Positions 1-8,770 of a stretch of DNA of 64,000 nucleotides are shown here, in pieces. Numbering within the stretch: the stretch's first letter is position 1; every line of letters starts with the position of its first letter. Both the position numbers and the translations under genes were made by a program. A model generated the notes under the pieces. That model had not been told where the DNA came from. It saw nothing but the letters and a program-made list of their open reading frames with translations, and searched no databases. The DNA is from Shewanella psychropiezotolerans (lineage in GTDB: Bacteria > Pseudomonadota > Gammaproteobacteria > Enterobacterales > Shewanellaceae): assembly GCF_007197555.1 (NCBI RefSeq), contig NZ_CP041614.1:1170001-1234000 (forward strand), in the 5' to 3' direction.

Positions 1-308
1 GCCGGATACTGTCATGACGACAGCTGAGAGAAGTATATTGAGTGTGCGCCGGTTCAGCGCACCAAAAAATTGTGGTCCGCCTTGAAAACCAACAGCATAA
101 ATAAATAATGCGAAAAAGATACTCTTAACACCACTGTCAATATCTACACCGACTTGGCCAACAACCACACCTACGAGTAATGTACCGGCGACCCCGCCTA
201 AAACGAACCTCCCTATGGTTATTTTACCTATGAGATAACCAAAGGTGAGCGTAATAAAAAGTGCGACTAAGGGAGCTGCTTGGAAAAGTTCTTCTAAAAT
301 ATCCATAT
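1..308 (-). CDS. Aspartate:alanine antiporter-like (AspT/YidE family) permease, N-terminal part
   Basis: The minus strand is open from an ATG at 308 to the window edge, giving about 102 residues that begin MDILEELFQAAPLVALF. Three or four hydrophobic helices are visible, with the Gly-rich segments LTFGYLIGKITIG and IDSGVKSIFFALFIYAVGFQ. The FxFAxGxQ-like pattern in helix 3 is typical of the AspT/YidE/YbjL exchanger family (two membrane halves around RCK_C domains). The family moves amino or dicarboxylic acids across the inner membrane; the substrate cannot be told here. The gene is cut by the window edge. A perfect CRP-type site lies about 105 bp upstream, so cAMP-CRP control is a reasonable inference. 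Confidence 0.75.
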
Positions 309-410
309 AAAACCTTCATTGGTCGAGATGATTTAATATATGTGTGGTTCAATTGGTAGATTGAACCGCATGGTCAGATCTGAATAATGCGTCGATTGAT
401 GACGTCAATG

Positions 411-426
411 TGTGATCATGGTCACA
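411..426. promoter_or_regulatory. CRP (cAMP receptor protein) binding site
   Basis: TGTGATCATGGTCACA is a perfect match to the CRP core TGTGA-N6-TCACA. It lies 103-118 bp upstream of the ATG of the AspT-like gene, a usual distance for a class I activator site allowing a 5' UTR. Nothing else is annotated in this 490-bp gap (309-797). The binding itself is an inference from the motif. Confidence 0.7.
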
Positions 427-797
427 CTGTTACATTCGTTAATTTTTATTTATTAATTGACAGGTTCCTCAACATCAAAGAGTTAGCATTACAAATAACA
501 TCAAAGAGATTAGTAATCCCGTAGGTTATCTTTACTAGTTTATTGTAATGAATCTGTAATATTATCAATGGTGTTAGCTTAATGTCTCAGGCCAAATAAG
601 ATGGGGGGCGACATACGTAGGTAATAAAATTGTTAAGTTGAAGTAGACAGCTAATTGCTATCTTTGAACAATGATATTTACATAAAGCAGGGAAACTTAA
701 CCTTTTGTACTAGGACGTATGTCTAAGTTCATGACTTGGCTCAGATATGCTTGGGGGATTTAATCTGCAGTAGGCTTGTTTGATTATAATAAAATCA

Positions 798-1595
798 CTA
801 GTGGTTGAGAGTTATCACTGTTTCACTCAAGGTGTATTCAATCTGTCTGTTGTTCGTTCCCGTCTTTTTCACTGCTATCTCTTCGTTAGGAGCCGGATTT
901 AGGTCGTAAACCATGATGCCTATATTGGTGTTTTTCTCATAATCGGGATTAGTGTGTTCGAAGCCATAGGAGGTGGCTGGGCTGACGATGAGCGGGATGA
1001 TTTTTCCTCGGTTTTTTATTGGCTGTTTGAAAAACCCATGGGCATGTCCGCTTAAAATGGCCAACGTTTGTGGATGTATAGCTTTGATGACATCAAGATT
1101 ATTTTCAATACCTATCCGGGTAAACCACTTAGCACCTAAATTAACCACAGGGTGATGAATCACCACGATGGACTGATGTTCTCTGGTGATTTTTTTTAAA
1201 GAACTAAGGGCTTTGCTTGATACCCTACCTGCGCCGAGAGGCATGTTAGATAGCGGTTTCTGGCTGGAATCGACAAAGCATAGACTCAAGTCATCGTTAA
1301 GATGAACATGGTTTTTCACTTGGATTCTACTGCCGCTAAACACTGACTTCATCATAGTCAGGTTGTCATGATTCCCCGCAATGGCAAAGACTCTGTCGAT
1401 CGAAGTGTGCGCCTGAACGATGGCTTTAAACTGCGAATATATCTCAATAGAAGGGTCGCAGACTAGGTCACCGGTTAACAGGAGTACATCGCCATCCCTC
1501 TTGCCTTCAATCAAGGCTAAAGCGCGAATTAGATTTGCCCTTGGCATTTCTTCGTCCACCTGTAAGTGACAATCACTCAACTGATATATTCTCAT
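798..1595 (-). CDS. cpdA: CpdA-like metallophosphoesterase (3',5'-cAMP phosphodiesterase family)
   Basis: The 265-residue protein carries all calcineurin-like phosphoesterase blocks in order: DCH near residue 8, GDLVCD near 43, GNHDN near 75, HHP near 147 and GHAHG near 182. This order and length fit the CpdA/Icc class, which hydrolyses cAMP using two metal ions in the cytoplasm. I chose the ATG at 1595 because AAGGA sits five bases upstream; an in-frame TTG lies 12 bases earlier. CpdA-type proteins also include enzymes with other phosphodiester substrates, so the cAMP assignment is family knowledge. The CRP-type site in the gap beyond this gene's 3' end makes a cAMP link attractive but unproven. 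Confidence 0.75.
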   Translation of the reverse strand: MRIYQLSDCHLQVDEEMPRANLIRALALIEGKRDGDVLLLTGDLVCDPSIEIYSQFKAIVQAHTSIDRVFAIAGNHDNLTMMKSVFSGSRIQVKNHVHLNDDLSLCFVDSSQKPLSNMPLGAGRVSSKALSSLKKITREHQSIVVIHHPVVNLGAKWFTRIGIENNLDVIKAIHPQTLAILSGHAHGFFKQPIKNRGKIIPLIVSPATSYGFEHTNPDYEKNTNIGIMVYDLNPAPNEEIAVKKTGTNNRQIEYTLSETVITLNH

Positions 1596-1682
1596 TTTAT
1601 CCTTCAAAGCATTTTGTATTTTGATGCAGATATCAGCTAAATCGATGAGATAAGTTTCTTATCGATGAGAGCGCAATTAAGT

Positions 1683-2837
1683 TTAAGCTAATACATCTTT
1701 TAGCACTCTTTGCCAGTTGCCGCCCATGATCTTATCTCTGTCACTGCCACTAAAACCAGACTTGGCCAAGGCAGAATCTATGCGATCCATACGATGAATA
1801 TGATTGAGTTCGGGTATCACTACGTGCACAGGTTCAATGTCGTAACCCAGTACATTCTTGGCTCGTAGGCTGTGCCACCACTCAAGATACTGTTTTATAC
1901 CTTCTGTGTTATTGTTGTCGAGCTTAAGCAGCTTCTTCTGGCCAGCGAGTGGATAGTCATTGGCGATAGCGATAGCATCAATGCCAGCCACATTAGCCAC
2001 ATGTTTCAGGTGAGCGATATAGTGCTCTGTGGTGGGTATCTTGTCGTTAGTCAGCCAGAAACTCATCATAAAGACCCCAAACAAGCCGCCGGTATCGGCG
2101 ATAGCCTTAATGACGTCATCGGGTGAGCAGCGAGCATGATTGACGATGGCGCGTACGGCGCCGTGACTCTGAACGATTGGGGCGTTCGATACTTTGGCCG
2201 TGTCCAGCGCAGATTGCGGACTGGAATGACTGACATCGACCAAGATGCGTTTATCGTTAAGCTTAGCGATTAGCTGTTTGCCCGCTTGGGTTAGTGGCTT
2301 ATTGAGCCCTCGAACGCCATCATTATCTAAAGCACCGCCGCTAAATTTATTGCCATAGTGATGAGTGAGTTGCAGTGCTCGCAGCCCTTTATCATAAAAC
2401 TCATCGACCTGACTTAGGTTCGAGCTAATACTGTCCTCGACACAATCTGCGCCCTGAATTTGGAAGAATACTGCAGTCTTACCTGTGGTATGTGCTTCTC
2501 GGATATCGACACTGGTGTTACCTAAGATAAGCTTGTCAGGATTATCATTTACTCGCGTGAGTGCTTCCGAAATGCTCCTCATGCACGCCTTGTAGGTACG
2601 TTTATAGTTGGTGGTGCCGTCGGACTGCTTAATGGCCTCAATATCTGAGATATCACACAGGTAAGCATCTATGCTTGAGGCTTTTAGATCGGTGAGGTCA
2701 TCGGGAAGAAAGCATAAGCCATCCACATAAAGGCGTTTCGCCTCTGTGGCTAGTGCCGAGAAACTGCCTAGTTGGCTTAGCACGCTGCCTGCTGCAATGG
2801 CTTTAATCAGTTGTCGTCTGTTCAGTTCGTGCTTCAT
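1683..2837 (-). CDS. Tat-exported M19 membrane dipeptidase homologue with altered metal ligands
   Basis: 384 residues. The N-terminus has a twin-arginine motif (NRRQLIK, residues 6-12) followed by a hydrophobic stretch, so Tat export to the periplasm is likely. The body matches the M19 renal dipeptidase fold: LTHHYGN, DVSHSS, QSHGAVRA, CSPDDVIKAIADTGG and the terminal GGNWQRVL. Two metal histidines (DVSH, QSH) are kept. The first block reads DGLCFLPDD where the family has DGHNDLP, so the HxD pair is lost, and the bridging Glu block reads QIQGAD instead of an E-containing motif. Dipeptidase activity is therefore doubtful. AGGAC precedes the ATG. The TAXI transporter genes are divergent from it and may be functionally linked. 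Confidence 0.75.
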   Translation of the reverse strand: MKHELNRRQLIKAIAAGSVLSQLGSFSALATEAKRLYVDGLCFLPDDLTDLKASSIDAYLCDISDIEAIKQSDGTTNYKRTYKACMRSISEALTRVNDNPDKLILGNTSVDIREAHTTGKTAVFFQIQGADCVEDSISSNLSQVDEFYDKGLRALQLTHHYGNKFSGGALDNDGVRGLNKPLTQAGKQLIAKLNDKRILVDVSHSSPQSALDTAKVSNAPIVQSHGAVRAIVNHARCSPDDVIKAIADTGGLFGVFMMSFWLTNDKIPTTEHYIAHLKHVANVAGIDAIAIANDYPLAGQKKLLKLDNNNTEGIKQYLEWWHSLRAKNVLGYDIEPVHVVIPELNHIHRMDRIDSALAKSGFSGSDRDKIMGGNWQRVLKDVLA

Positions 2838-2938
2838 ATTTGTCCTGATTTCATGGGGATGAAACCCCCATAGTACATATGCATTTTATGATTCCGATAA
2901 TCTTCATATTAACCTATCCACTTAGACTATTCGATACC

Positions 2939-2966
2939 TTGACATTGGCTAGCCCTTAAGTAATAT
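2939..2966 (+). promoter_or_regulatory. Predicted sigma70 promoter for the TAXI-TRAP genes
   Basis: TTGACA (2939-2944) and TAATAT (2961-2966) are separated by 16 bp, upstream of the TAXI binding-protein gene starting at 3071. The first hexamer is a perfect -35; the -10 differs at one position from TATAAT. It leaves a 5' UTR of about 100 bases. Confidence 0.5.
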
Positions 2967-3070
2967 CGATGCCAAATTGAAGTGGAAATACACTAATAAC
3001 TAACAGGTTTTTGACTAAGATTAATGACCTGAAAAATAACAAATGTATCAAATTAATTAAGGGGAAGGCT

Positions 3071-3997
3071 ATGTTTCATCGCGCGCTTACACTCGCTTTA
3101 CTGCTCATTTTACCTTCGGCAGTACAAGCTGAAAATTACTCTATCGGTACCGGCGGTCAAAGCGGTATCTATTATCCCTTCGGTGGTGCGTTAGCCAAGG
3201 TGTGGTCTGACAAGGTTCCAGATGTGAACGTCAAAGCGGAAGTGACCGCAGCATCAGTTGAGAACACCATCAAGGTAGTGCGCGGTGACATGATTGCCGG
3301 TATTGCCATGGGCAATGTGGTACTCGATGCCTATAAAGGCGAAGGTAAGTTCCGCAGCGAAATGCCGGTTAAAACCTTGTTTGCGCTTTATCCAAACCTG
3401 GTACATACCATAGCATTGGAAAAATCCGGGATTAAATCTTTAGCCGATCTTAAGGGCAAGCGTATTTCCTTAGGTGCTCCGGCAAGTGGTACAGCGGTAA
3501 CGGCTGCGGCCTTGCTGGCCTCTGTTGGTATCGATGTGAAGAAAGATATCGATGCGGTCTACTTAAATTACGGTGAGACAACCAATGCGTTAGCCAATGG
3601 TCAGATTGATGCTGGTTTCATCGTTGGCGGCCAAGGTGTTGGCGCAGTGACTCAAATTTCGCTGACTCATAAGATCAATCTTATTCCTATCTCCGATGCC
3701 GAGAGCGCTGCTTTCATCGAGACAAACCCAGCTTATAGTCAGTACACCATACCTGCAGATGTGTACAAGAATGTGGGGGCGGTATCTACCTTGAGTGTGT
3801 GGAACGTCGTTGTTGTTAGCGCCAAGATGAGTGATGAAATGGCTTACAACTTGACTAAATCAGCGTTTGAGAATATGGGTGAAGTGCGTAAGGTGGTGAA
3901 AGTTGCCGAAGCGACCACGCCTGAAAATGCCCATCGCCTAGCCGGTGTGCCACTGCATGCGGGTGCACAGAAGTATCTGGACTCATTGGCTAAGTAG
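3071..3997 (+). CDS. TAXI-family TRAP transporter periplasmic solute-binding protein
   Basis: The ATG at 3071 is preceded by GGGGAAGG and starts a clear Sec signal peptide, MFHRALTLALLLILPSAVQA, cleaved before ENYSIGTGG. An upstream in-frame TTG at 3011 lacks these. The mature part starts with the TAXI signature (IGTGGQSGIYYPFGGALA) and contains ALYPNLVHTIAL, GKRISLGAPASGTAVTAA and IDAGFIVGG, all typical of the family (TIGR02122). It should capture a carboxylate-type solute in the periplasm and hand it to the fused permease encoded next. About 308 residues, normal for the family. The substrate is unknown. Confidence 0.92.
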   Translation: MFHRALTLALLLILPSAVQAENYSIGTGGQSGIYYPFGGALAKVWSDKVPDVNVKAEVTAASVENTIKVVRGDMIAGIAMGNVVLDAYKGEGKFRSEMPVKTLFALYPNLVHTIALEKSGIKSLADLKGKRISLGAPASGTAVTAAALLASVGIDVKKDIDAVYLNYGETTNALANGQIDAGFIVGGQGVGAVTQISLTHKINLIPISDAESAAFIETNPAYSQYTIPADVYKNVGAVSTLSVWNVVVVSAKMSDEMAYNLTKSAFENMGEVRKVVKVAEATTPENAHRLAGVPLHAGAQKYLDSLAK

Positions 3998-4034
3998 GCT
4001 AGTTTCCAATTTAATAAATACAATGAGACAAAGG

Positions 4035-4067
4035 CAAAGGTAGCTTAATGAGTTACCTTTGTTTTTT
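4035..4067 (+). terminator. Rho-independent terminator between TAXI SBP and permease genes
   Basis: CAAAGGTA (4035-4042) pairs with TACCTTTG (4054-4061), followed by six T. It sits inside the transporter operon, 38 bp after the binding-protein stop and about 95 bp before the permease start. Partial read-through would give more binding protein than permease, a common stoichiometry. Confidence 0.7.
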
Positions 4068-4162
4068 CTGATATATCCTTTTCATTTTTGTTGATGCCAG
4101 ATGTAAACTTCTCTTTTCGCAAGCAAGGAGTCACTTTGGCATTGACCTATTGAGGACATGAT

Positions 4163-6127
4163 ATGACCCAAACTAATAATACTAAATTAGGTCATGATGA
4201 ACCTGTACTCGAAGATACTAAAGCTAATCATAGCTCAGTGACCATCGATACATCTCTGCCTTATGAGCCAACGTTAAAAGTATTTGGCTATGTGATTCTA
4301 GCCATTGCAGTTGCTCTGTCTGCATTTCAGATCTGGCAGGGGATCACTTCCACCATTTCGGCGACTTACTTCAGACCAGTCCACCTGAGCTGGGTGCTGG
4401 TGTTGATTTTTTTGCATTACCCGCTAGTTAACAATCGATACAGCAAACTCTACCTCCTAGGCCGGGTGTTTGATCTCGCGCTCTGTGGTTTGGCATTGTT
4501 TGGTGCCTACCGAATGAGCATTTTTGATTATAACGATATCGATCATTTGCTTTATGGCCTCAAGATGCCAGATTTAGTGGCGGGTTGCGCCCTGTTAGTT
4601 CTCTTGATGGAGGGCTGTCGCCGTACTGTGGGCTGGGTGATGGTACTGATTGCTGCGCTGTTTTTATCCTACAGTGCCTTTGGTGATATGTTGCCAAGCG
4701 CGATTGCAACTAAGGCGTATTCGCTGCAAGAGCTTATTCAGTTTCAGATTTACTCCGCTAATGGGGTATTTGGCTCGGCCTTAGGGATTGCGGCGACGAC
4801 GGTATTTATCTTTGTACTCTTCGGCGCCTTCTTAGAAGTGACCGGTGCGGGTAAATTCTTCATCGATTTATCATTCTCTATCGCAGGTAAGTATCGCGGT
4901 GGTCCTGCAAAGGCCGCTGTATTGGCCTCCGCTGGTCTTGGCTCTATTTCGGGTTCTGCGATTGCCAACACTGTGACCACAGGGTCGGTGACCATACCTA
5001 TGATGAAGAAGCTGGGCTATAAACCTGAGCAGGCGGCGGGTATCGAAGCGGCAGCATCGACTGGCGGGCAGATCATGCCACCTATCATGGGTGCGGGCGC
5101 TTTTGTGATGGCGCAGTTCACCGGGGTTCCCTATAGCGAGATCATGTTAGCGTCTATCGCCCCAGCTATTCTCTACTTTTTCTGTACCTTGCTTTATGTA
5201 CACTTGATGGCTTGTAAGTTAAATCTGCAGGCCGTGAGCCGCACCGAAGCGGTGATTTCTGTGATGAAACACGGTGCCCATCATCTTATTCCACTGGGTT
5301 TAATCACCGCACTGCTGATGATGGCCTATTCGCCATTGTTAGTCGGTGTTGCTGGTTGTGCGGCAATCTTAGTGACAGCAGCACTGCGTAAACACAGTCG
5401 TATAGGTTTGACTAAGTTTATTCAGGGAATGAAAAACGGTGCCCTGATGGCACTGCCTATCTCGGTGGCCTGCGGCGCGGCTGGGATTATAGTCGGCGTA
5501 GTGGGTCAGACTGGCATTGGCTTACAGTTCACTCAGTTCGTGATGGAGTTCTCCGGTGGTTACATGCTGGTGGCTCTCGGGCTAATCAGTATTGTCGCCC
5601 TGGTGTTAGGCATGGGATTACCTGTGACGGCGGCTTATATCGTGCTCGCCGTGATGGCCGTGCCCATGTTGGGGGATTTTGGTCTGCCGCTATTAACGGC
5701 CCACCTTATTATCTTCTGGCTGTCCCAGACCTCGAATGTGACGCCGCCGATTGCATTAGCCGCCTTCGCCGCAGCTGGTGTGGCCAAGGCGAACCCGATG
5801 AAATCTTCGGTGGAGGCCTTTAAGCTTGCTGGCGGCCTGTTTATTATTCCTATTATGATGGCCTATACGGATCTGGTAAGCCCTGAGGCGAGTGCATTGG
5901 AGTTTGGTTTTGCTATCGCTCAGACCGCGGCAATCATACTGGCCTTAGCGATATCCATCGAAGGGTATTTATTGCGACCACTGTCTAATATGGAACGTAT
6001 TGTCGCTCTGATGATGGCTCCCTTGATCTTGTTCAATCCCTTCGGTGCAGGCTTTGTCGGAATATTAGTGATATTAGGCCTGATAATTGTGCAGTGGAAG
6101 AGTCGGGAGCTGGTTGAGGGAACGTAA
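4163..6127 (+). CDS. TRAP transporter fused permease (DctQ-DctM, TAXI type)
   Basis: 654 residues, almost wholly hydrophobic. Residues from about 40 to 190 form the small DctQ-like four-helix part and the remainder is the large DctM domain. Typical large-subunit motifs are present: GSISGSAIANTVTTGSVTIPMM, AAASTGGQIMPPIMGAGAFVM and VLGMGLPVTAAYIVLA. Fused QM permeases of this length pair with TAXI binding proteins and use an ion gradient for uptake. GAGGA lies just before the ATG. It is the second gene of the operon begun by the binding protein, separated by a terminator hairpin. Confidence 0.93.
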   Translation: MTQTNNTKLGHDEPVLEDTKANHSSVTIDTSLPYEPTLKVFGYVILAIAVALSAFQIWQGITSTISATYFRPVHLSWVLVLIFLHYPLVNNRYSKLYLLGRVFDLALCGLALFGAYRMSIFDYNDIDHLLYGLKMPDLVAGCALLVLLMEGCRRTVGWVMVLIAALFLSYSAFGDMLPSAIATKAYSLQELIQFQIYSANGVFGSALGIAATTVFIFVLFGAFLEVTGAGKFFIDLSFSIAGKYRGGPAKAAVLASAGLGSISGSAIANTVTTGSVTIPMMKKLGYKPEQAAGIEAAASTGGQIMPPIMGAGAFVMAQFTGVPYSEIMLASIAPAILYFFCTLLYVHLMACKLNLQAVSRTEAVISVMKHGAHHLIPLGLITALLMMAYSPLLVGVAGCAAILVTAALRKHSRIGLTKFIQGMKNGALMALPISVACGAAGIIVGVVGQTGIGLQFTQFVMEFSGGYMLVALGLISIVALVLGMGLPVTAAYIVLAVMAVPMLGDFGLPLLTAHLIIFWLSQTSNVTPPIALAAFAAAGVAKANPMKSSVEAFKLAGGLFIIPIMMAYTDLVSPEASALEFGFAIAQTAAIILALAISIEGYLLRPLSNMERIVALMMAPLILFNPFGAGFVGILVILGLIIVQWKSRELVEGT

Positions 6128-6174
6128 CTGGCGCAATTAAGAACTGCTGTGATGTAAATGTTTGAACATCACCT

Positions 6175-6210
6175 AAGGCCTTCTGTTATCGACAGAAGGC
6201 CTTTTCTTTT
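6175..6210 (+). terminator. Terminator of the TRAP operon
   Basis: AAGGCCTTCTGT pairs with ACAGAAGGCCTT around a five-base loop and is followed by a T-rich run. It closes the TAXI-TRAP operon. Confidence 0.85.
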
Positions 6211-6395
6211 AACTGGAGTAAATTGATTATTAACAATTTATTTTTGAAAGTGTGTAGAAGGTTGCCGTCTTTATCTCTGACTATAGATCCTTATAATATC
6301 TGCTGAAGCAGATTGGACCGAAACAAAACGCTTTTATAAGGATGGTACAAGGTGTTGTGCCAGCAGCACCCTATATGACAGATTAAGGAGGACGA

Positions 6396-6944
6396 GTGAA
6401 CGCAGCGGATTCAGTTAATGGTGATATCGAAAGAGTATTGAGCTTTATCGTTGAGATAGAGAAGCTTAAGGATGTTAAGAGAAAAACCAGGCCTGTTGGT
6501 CTTGATCGTTATGAGAATTCGGCCGAGCATAGCTGGCATGTGTGTCTATCGGCTCTGATGCTCAAAGAGTTTGCTAATGAGCCTATAAATATTGACCGGG
6601 TCATCAAGATGCTACTCATACATGACTTAGGCGAGGTAGATGCAGGGGATACCATCATCTATCAATCTGAAACTCAGGGAATAAAAGAGAAGGAAGCGGC
6701 TGGTCTTAAGCGTATCCTAGATATCTTACCTGTGGGGCAGGCCGATACGTATATGGCTCTGTGGTATGAATTTGAGCTGGGTGAGACCGCCGATGCCAGT
6801 TTTGCGAAGGCAATCGACAGGGTGCCGCCACTGTTACATAATCTGTATGGCGAGGGGCATAGCTGGCGTGATAATGAGGTGCCTAAAGAGAAGGTTTTTT
6901 CGGTCAATCGCCGTATAGTGATACCAGTTCCATTAAATTTATGA
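6396..6944 (+). CDS. HD-domain phosphohydrolase (HD_3 family), C-terminus replaced by an inserted element
   Basis: The GTG start follows a strong AAGGAGG. The HD-type residues are clear: H45 and H48 in SAEHSWH, then H76-D77 in HDLGE, and a later DRVPPLLHN block, as in the HD_3 nucleotidase-like family (5'-deoxynucleotidase YfbR relatives). The native reading stops at VNRRIV near 6920; the last codons (PVPLNL) come from the terminal repeat of a miniature element at 6921-7186. Beyond the element, 7191-7262 still encodes GSEALWSSLEKKL... and a stop, which fits the missing C-terminal helix of this family. The gene is therefore truncated by about 25 residues and may be inactive. The catalytic residues remain. 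Confidence 0.8.
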   Translation: MNAADSVNGDIERVLSFIVEIEKLKDVKRKTRPVGLDRYENSAEHSWHVCLSALMLKEFANEPINIDRVIKMLLIHDLGEVDAGDTIIYQSETQGIKEKEAAGLKRILDILPVGQADTYMALWYEFELGETADASFAKAIDRVPPLLHNLYGEGHSWRDNEVPKEKVFSVNRRIVIPVPLNL

Positions 6945-7186
6945 ACAATTCAGAGCTTCTCAGGGCTTTTAATTCAAGGCGCATTGTTGAAGTAATGGTT
7001 ACTCCCTTTCAAGGCAATGCAAAGCAGAAGTGGAAGTCTTGAGAAGCTCACGTAGTGCGGGTTTAAAAATGCTTTATGCTGCGGAAGTGACTTTCGATAT
7101 AGATTAACTATTAGCTTCAATCCCCTTACTTGCCTACAACATTTTTAATTCCCGCTGAATGCTCACTTACTTAATGGAATTGGTAT
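6921..7186. mobile_element. MITE-like element copy A (ATACC...GGTAT family) inside the HD gene
   Basis: The left end ATACCAGTTCCATTAA is the imperfect inverse of the right end TTAATGGAATTGGTAT. The interior shares blocks with the other copies in the window (TTCAAGGCGCATTG, CTATTAGCTTCAA, CCCGCTGAATG). No transposase is encoded, so it is a non-autonomous element of about 266 bp. Confidence 0.8.
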
Positions 7187-7190
7187 TTAA

Positions 7191-7262
7191 GGTAGTGAAG
7201 CGCTATGGTCCAGTCTGGAGAAGAAGCTATCGCATGCAGTGGAGATAGGCCTACTTAAATAA
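7191..7262 (+). pseudogene. Severed C-terminal codons of the HD_3 hydrolase
   Basis: Immediately right of element A, one frame reads GSEALWSSLEKKLSHAVEIG then LLK and TAA. HD_3 family proteins normally end with a Gly-Ser..Leu-Trp helix of this kind after the NR(K/R)I segment at which the upstream gene is cut. I infer that this is the displaced 3' end of the gene starting at 6396. The rest of the gap to 7378 shows nothing recognisable. Confidence 0.65.
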
Positions 7263-7378
7263 GCCAGTATCTACAGCTTTAGCTTCGACAGCCTTGGCTT
7301 GGGTCGTCTTATCTTCGATAGTATTAGGCTAGGCCGACAATCGTATAAATCTAAAAGGATTAGCTAGTGGGAGATAAT

Positions 7379-7897
7379 ATGGATCGAAGAGTGCTCATCT
7401 TTGGTAATTCAGGCTCGGGAAAGTCGACGCTTGCCAAGCGTTTAGCTAGTTCTGATGGCCTAGCCCATTTAGATCTCGATAGTCTGGCCTGGCAACCCTA
7501 TGAGCCGCCTAAACCGCCGCAGCGTATGCCGCTTAATGAGTCGGAGCACTCGCTTAGGACTTTTATCCAAGACAATCAAAACTGGGTCATAGAGGGATGT
7601 TACACGGACCTCTTACAGTTGCTAGTTGGCAATGTCACTGAGTTGATCTTTATGAACTTGCCTGTCGACCTCTGTATCGAGAATGCTAAGCAACGTCCCT
7701 GGGAGCCACACAAGTACCCTTCAAAACAGGCCCAAGATGCTAATTTATCCATGCTTATTGAATGGATAGCCCAATACGATCTAAGAGATGACACCTTTTC
7801 AAGACGGGCCCATGAAGACTTTTATTCTGCATTTCAGAGCAAGAAGACCTGTTATCTTAGTAACCTAACCTTTACGGGAAACAACCGAGATATGTAG
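7379..7897 (+). CDS. P-loop adenylate-kinase-like protein (FlaR-like)
   Basis: 172 residues. A Walker A motif, GNSGSGKST, lies at residues 8-16, followed by LDLDSLAWQP and a conserved WVIEGCY segment, as in small P-loop kinases annotated as topology-modulation or FlaR-like proteins. The central stretch NLPVDLCIENAKQRPWEPHKYPSKQAQD is the lid-like region. The ATG at 7379 follows GGGAGA by four bases; a GTG at 7367 with AGGA upstream is an equally possible start. The substrate is not known for this family. A downstream gene of the YdeI type follows on the same strand. Confidence 0.7.
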   Translation: MDRRVLIFGNSGSGKSTLAKRLASSDGLAHLDLDSLAWQPYEPPKPPQRMPLNESEHSLRTFIQDNQNWVIEGCYTDLLQLLVGNVTELIFMNLPVDLCIENAKQRPWEPHKYPSKQAQDANLSMLIEWIAQYDLRDDTFSRRAHEDFYSAFQSKKTCYLSNLTFTGNNRDM

Positions 7898-7957
7898 GCT
7901 GCCATCGTTAATGATGTGCCTGTCCTGTCTTTTTTATGCCGAAGAGAATCTAGTTTT

Positions 7958-8533
7958 ATGCCTGAACCCGATCCAGCGAGAATCATGACCTTTACATCGC
8001 CGAAAGATCTTGGCCGGTGGCTTAAGGTGAATCACGCCATCGAAAGTGAACTGTGGGTGAAGATATTCAAGATAAAGACTGGAATTCCGAGCGTGACTTG
8101 GGATGATGTCGTGATTGAGACGCTGTGCTGGGGCTGGATCGATGGCGTCAAGAAGTCAATCGATGACCAAGCCTATCTCCAGCGGGTCACTCCAAGAAAA
8201 GCACGAAGCAACTGGTCAAAAAGGAACAGAGAGCATGTGGAGCATTTAATAAACGAGGGCCAGATGACGGAGTCAGGACTCGTGCACGTTCGTGCCGCCA
8301 AAGCAGACGGCCGATGGGAGAGCGCCTATGCTGTAAGTGAAATGAAAGTGCCGGCGGATTTCTTAACAGCACTAGATAGCAAGCCGAAGGCGAAACAATT
8401 TTTTGAAACGCTCACTAAATCGAGTCATTATGTCATCGCGTACGGACTGACAAGTGCGAAGAAACCCGAAACCAGACAGAGGCGATTTGCAAAATTCATA
8501 GACATGCTTGTTAGCGAAGAAAAGCCGACTTAG
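7958..8533 (+). CDS. YdeI/OmpD-associated family protein
   Basis: 191 residues from the ATG at 7958, which has an AAGAGAA upstream; an earlier in-frame GTG (7916) falls in a REP-like sequence and is less likely. The blocks SELWVKIFKIKTGIPSVTWDDVVIE, CWGWIDGVKKSID and the RRFAKFIDML tail are typical of the YdeI family (bacteriocin-protection-like, DUF1801-related). These are small cytoplasmic proteins with no established reaction. The region 8534-8582 after it is non-coding. Confidence 0.75.
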   Translation: MPEPDPARIMTFTSPKDLGRWLKVNHAIESELWVKIFKIKTGIPSVTWDDVVIETLCWGWIDGVKKSIDDQAYLQRVTPRKARSNWSKRNREHVEHLINEGQMTESGLVHVRAAKADGRWESAYAVSEMKVPADFLTALDSKPKAKQFFETLTKSSHYVIAYGLTSAKKPETRQRRFAKFIDMLVSEEKPT

Positions 8534-8582
8534 GTTTCAAAAAGACGAAAAAGGCATAACAAACGACTATGGCGTTAATAAC

Positions 8583-8770
8583 TTATTTAAGCTTTGGCGT
8601 TTCCCACAAAACACCATTTATCAACAATGAGTTGGGTGTCACCACCATCTTTCTGACACCGGATATTATTGCCATTTTTTCTATTTTTTCCTTTGTAGCT
8701 ATTAGCTGATAAGCCTCTTTGATAGCTGTGCCTTGTATTTCCCTCATCTCCTTGAAGCGTCCGTAAATCG
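8583..8770 (-). pseudogene. C-terminal remnant of an IS110-family transposase
   Basis: The minus strand before the aminotransferase gene reads ...AIKEAYQLIATKEKIEK, MAIISGVRKMVVTPNSLL and INGVLW, then a stop at 8583. The pattern Y-x-L-x-A-x-(G)K-x-x-K-x-A-x-x-x-x-x-RK-x-x-x-x-x-N-x-L-x-x-x-x-x-W is that of the extreme C-terminus of IS110/IS116 transposases (Transposase_20 region). Only about 60 residues are left and no start or DEDD domain is present, so this is a relic. The match is by eye. Confidence 0.5.
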
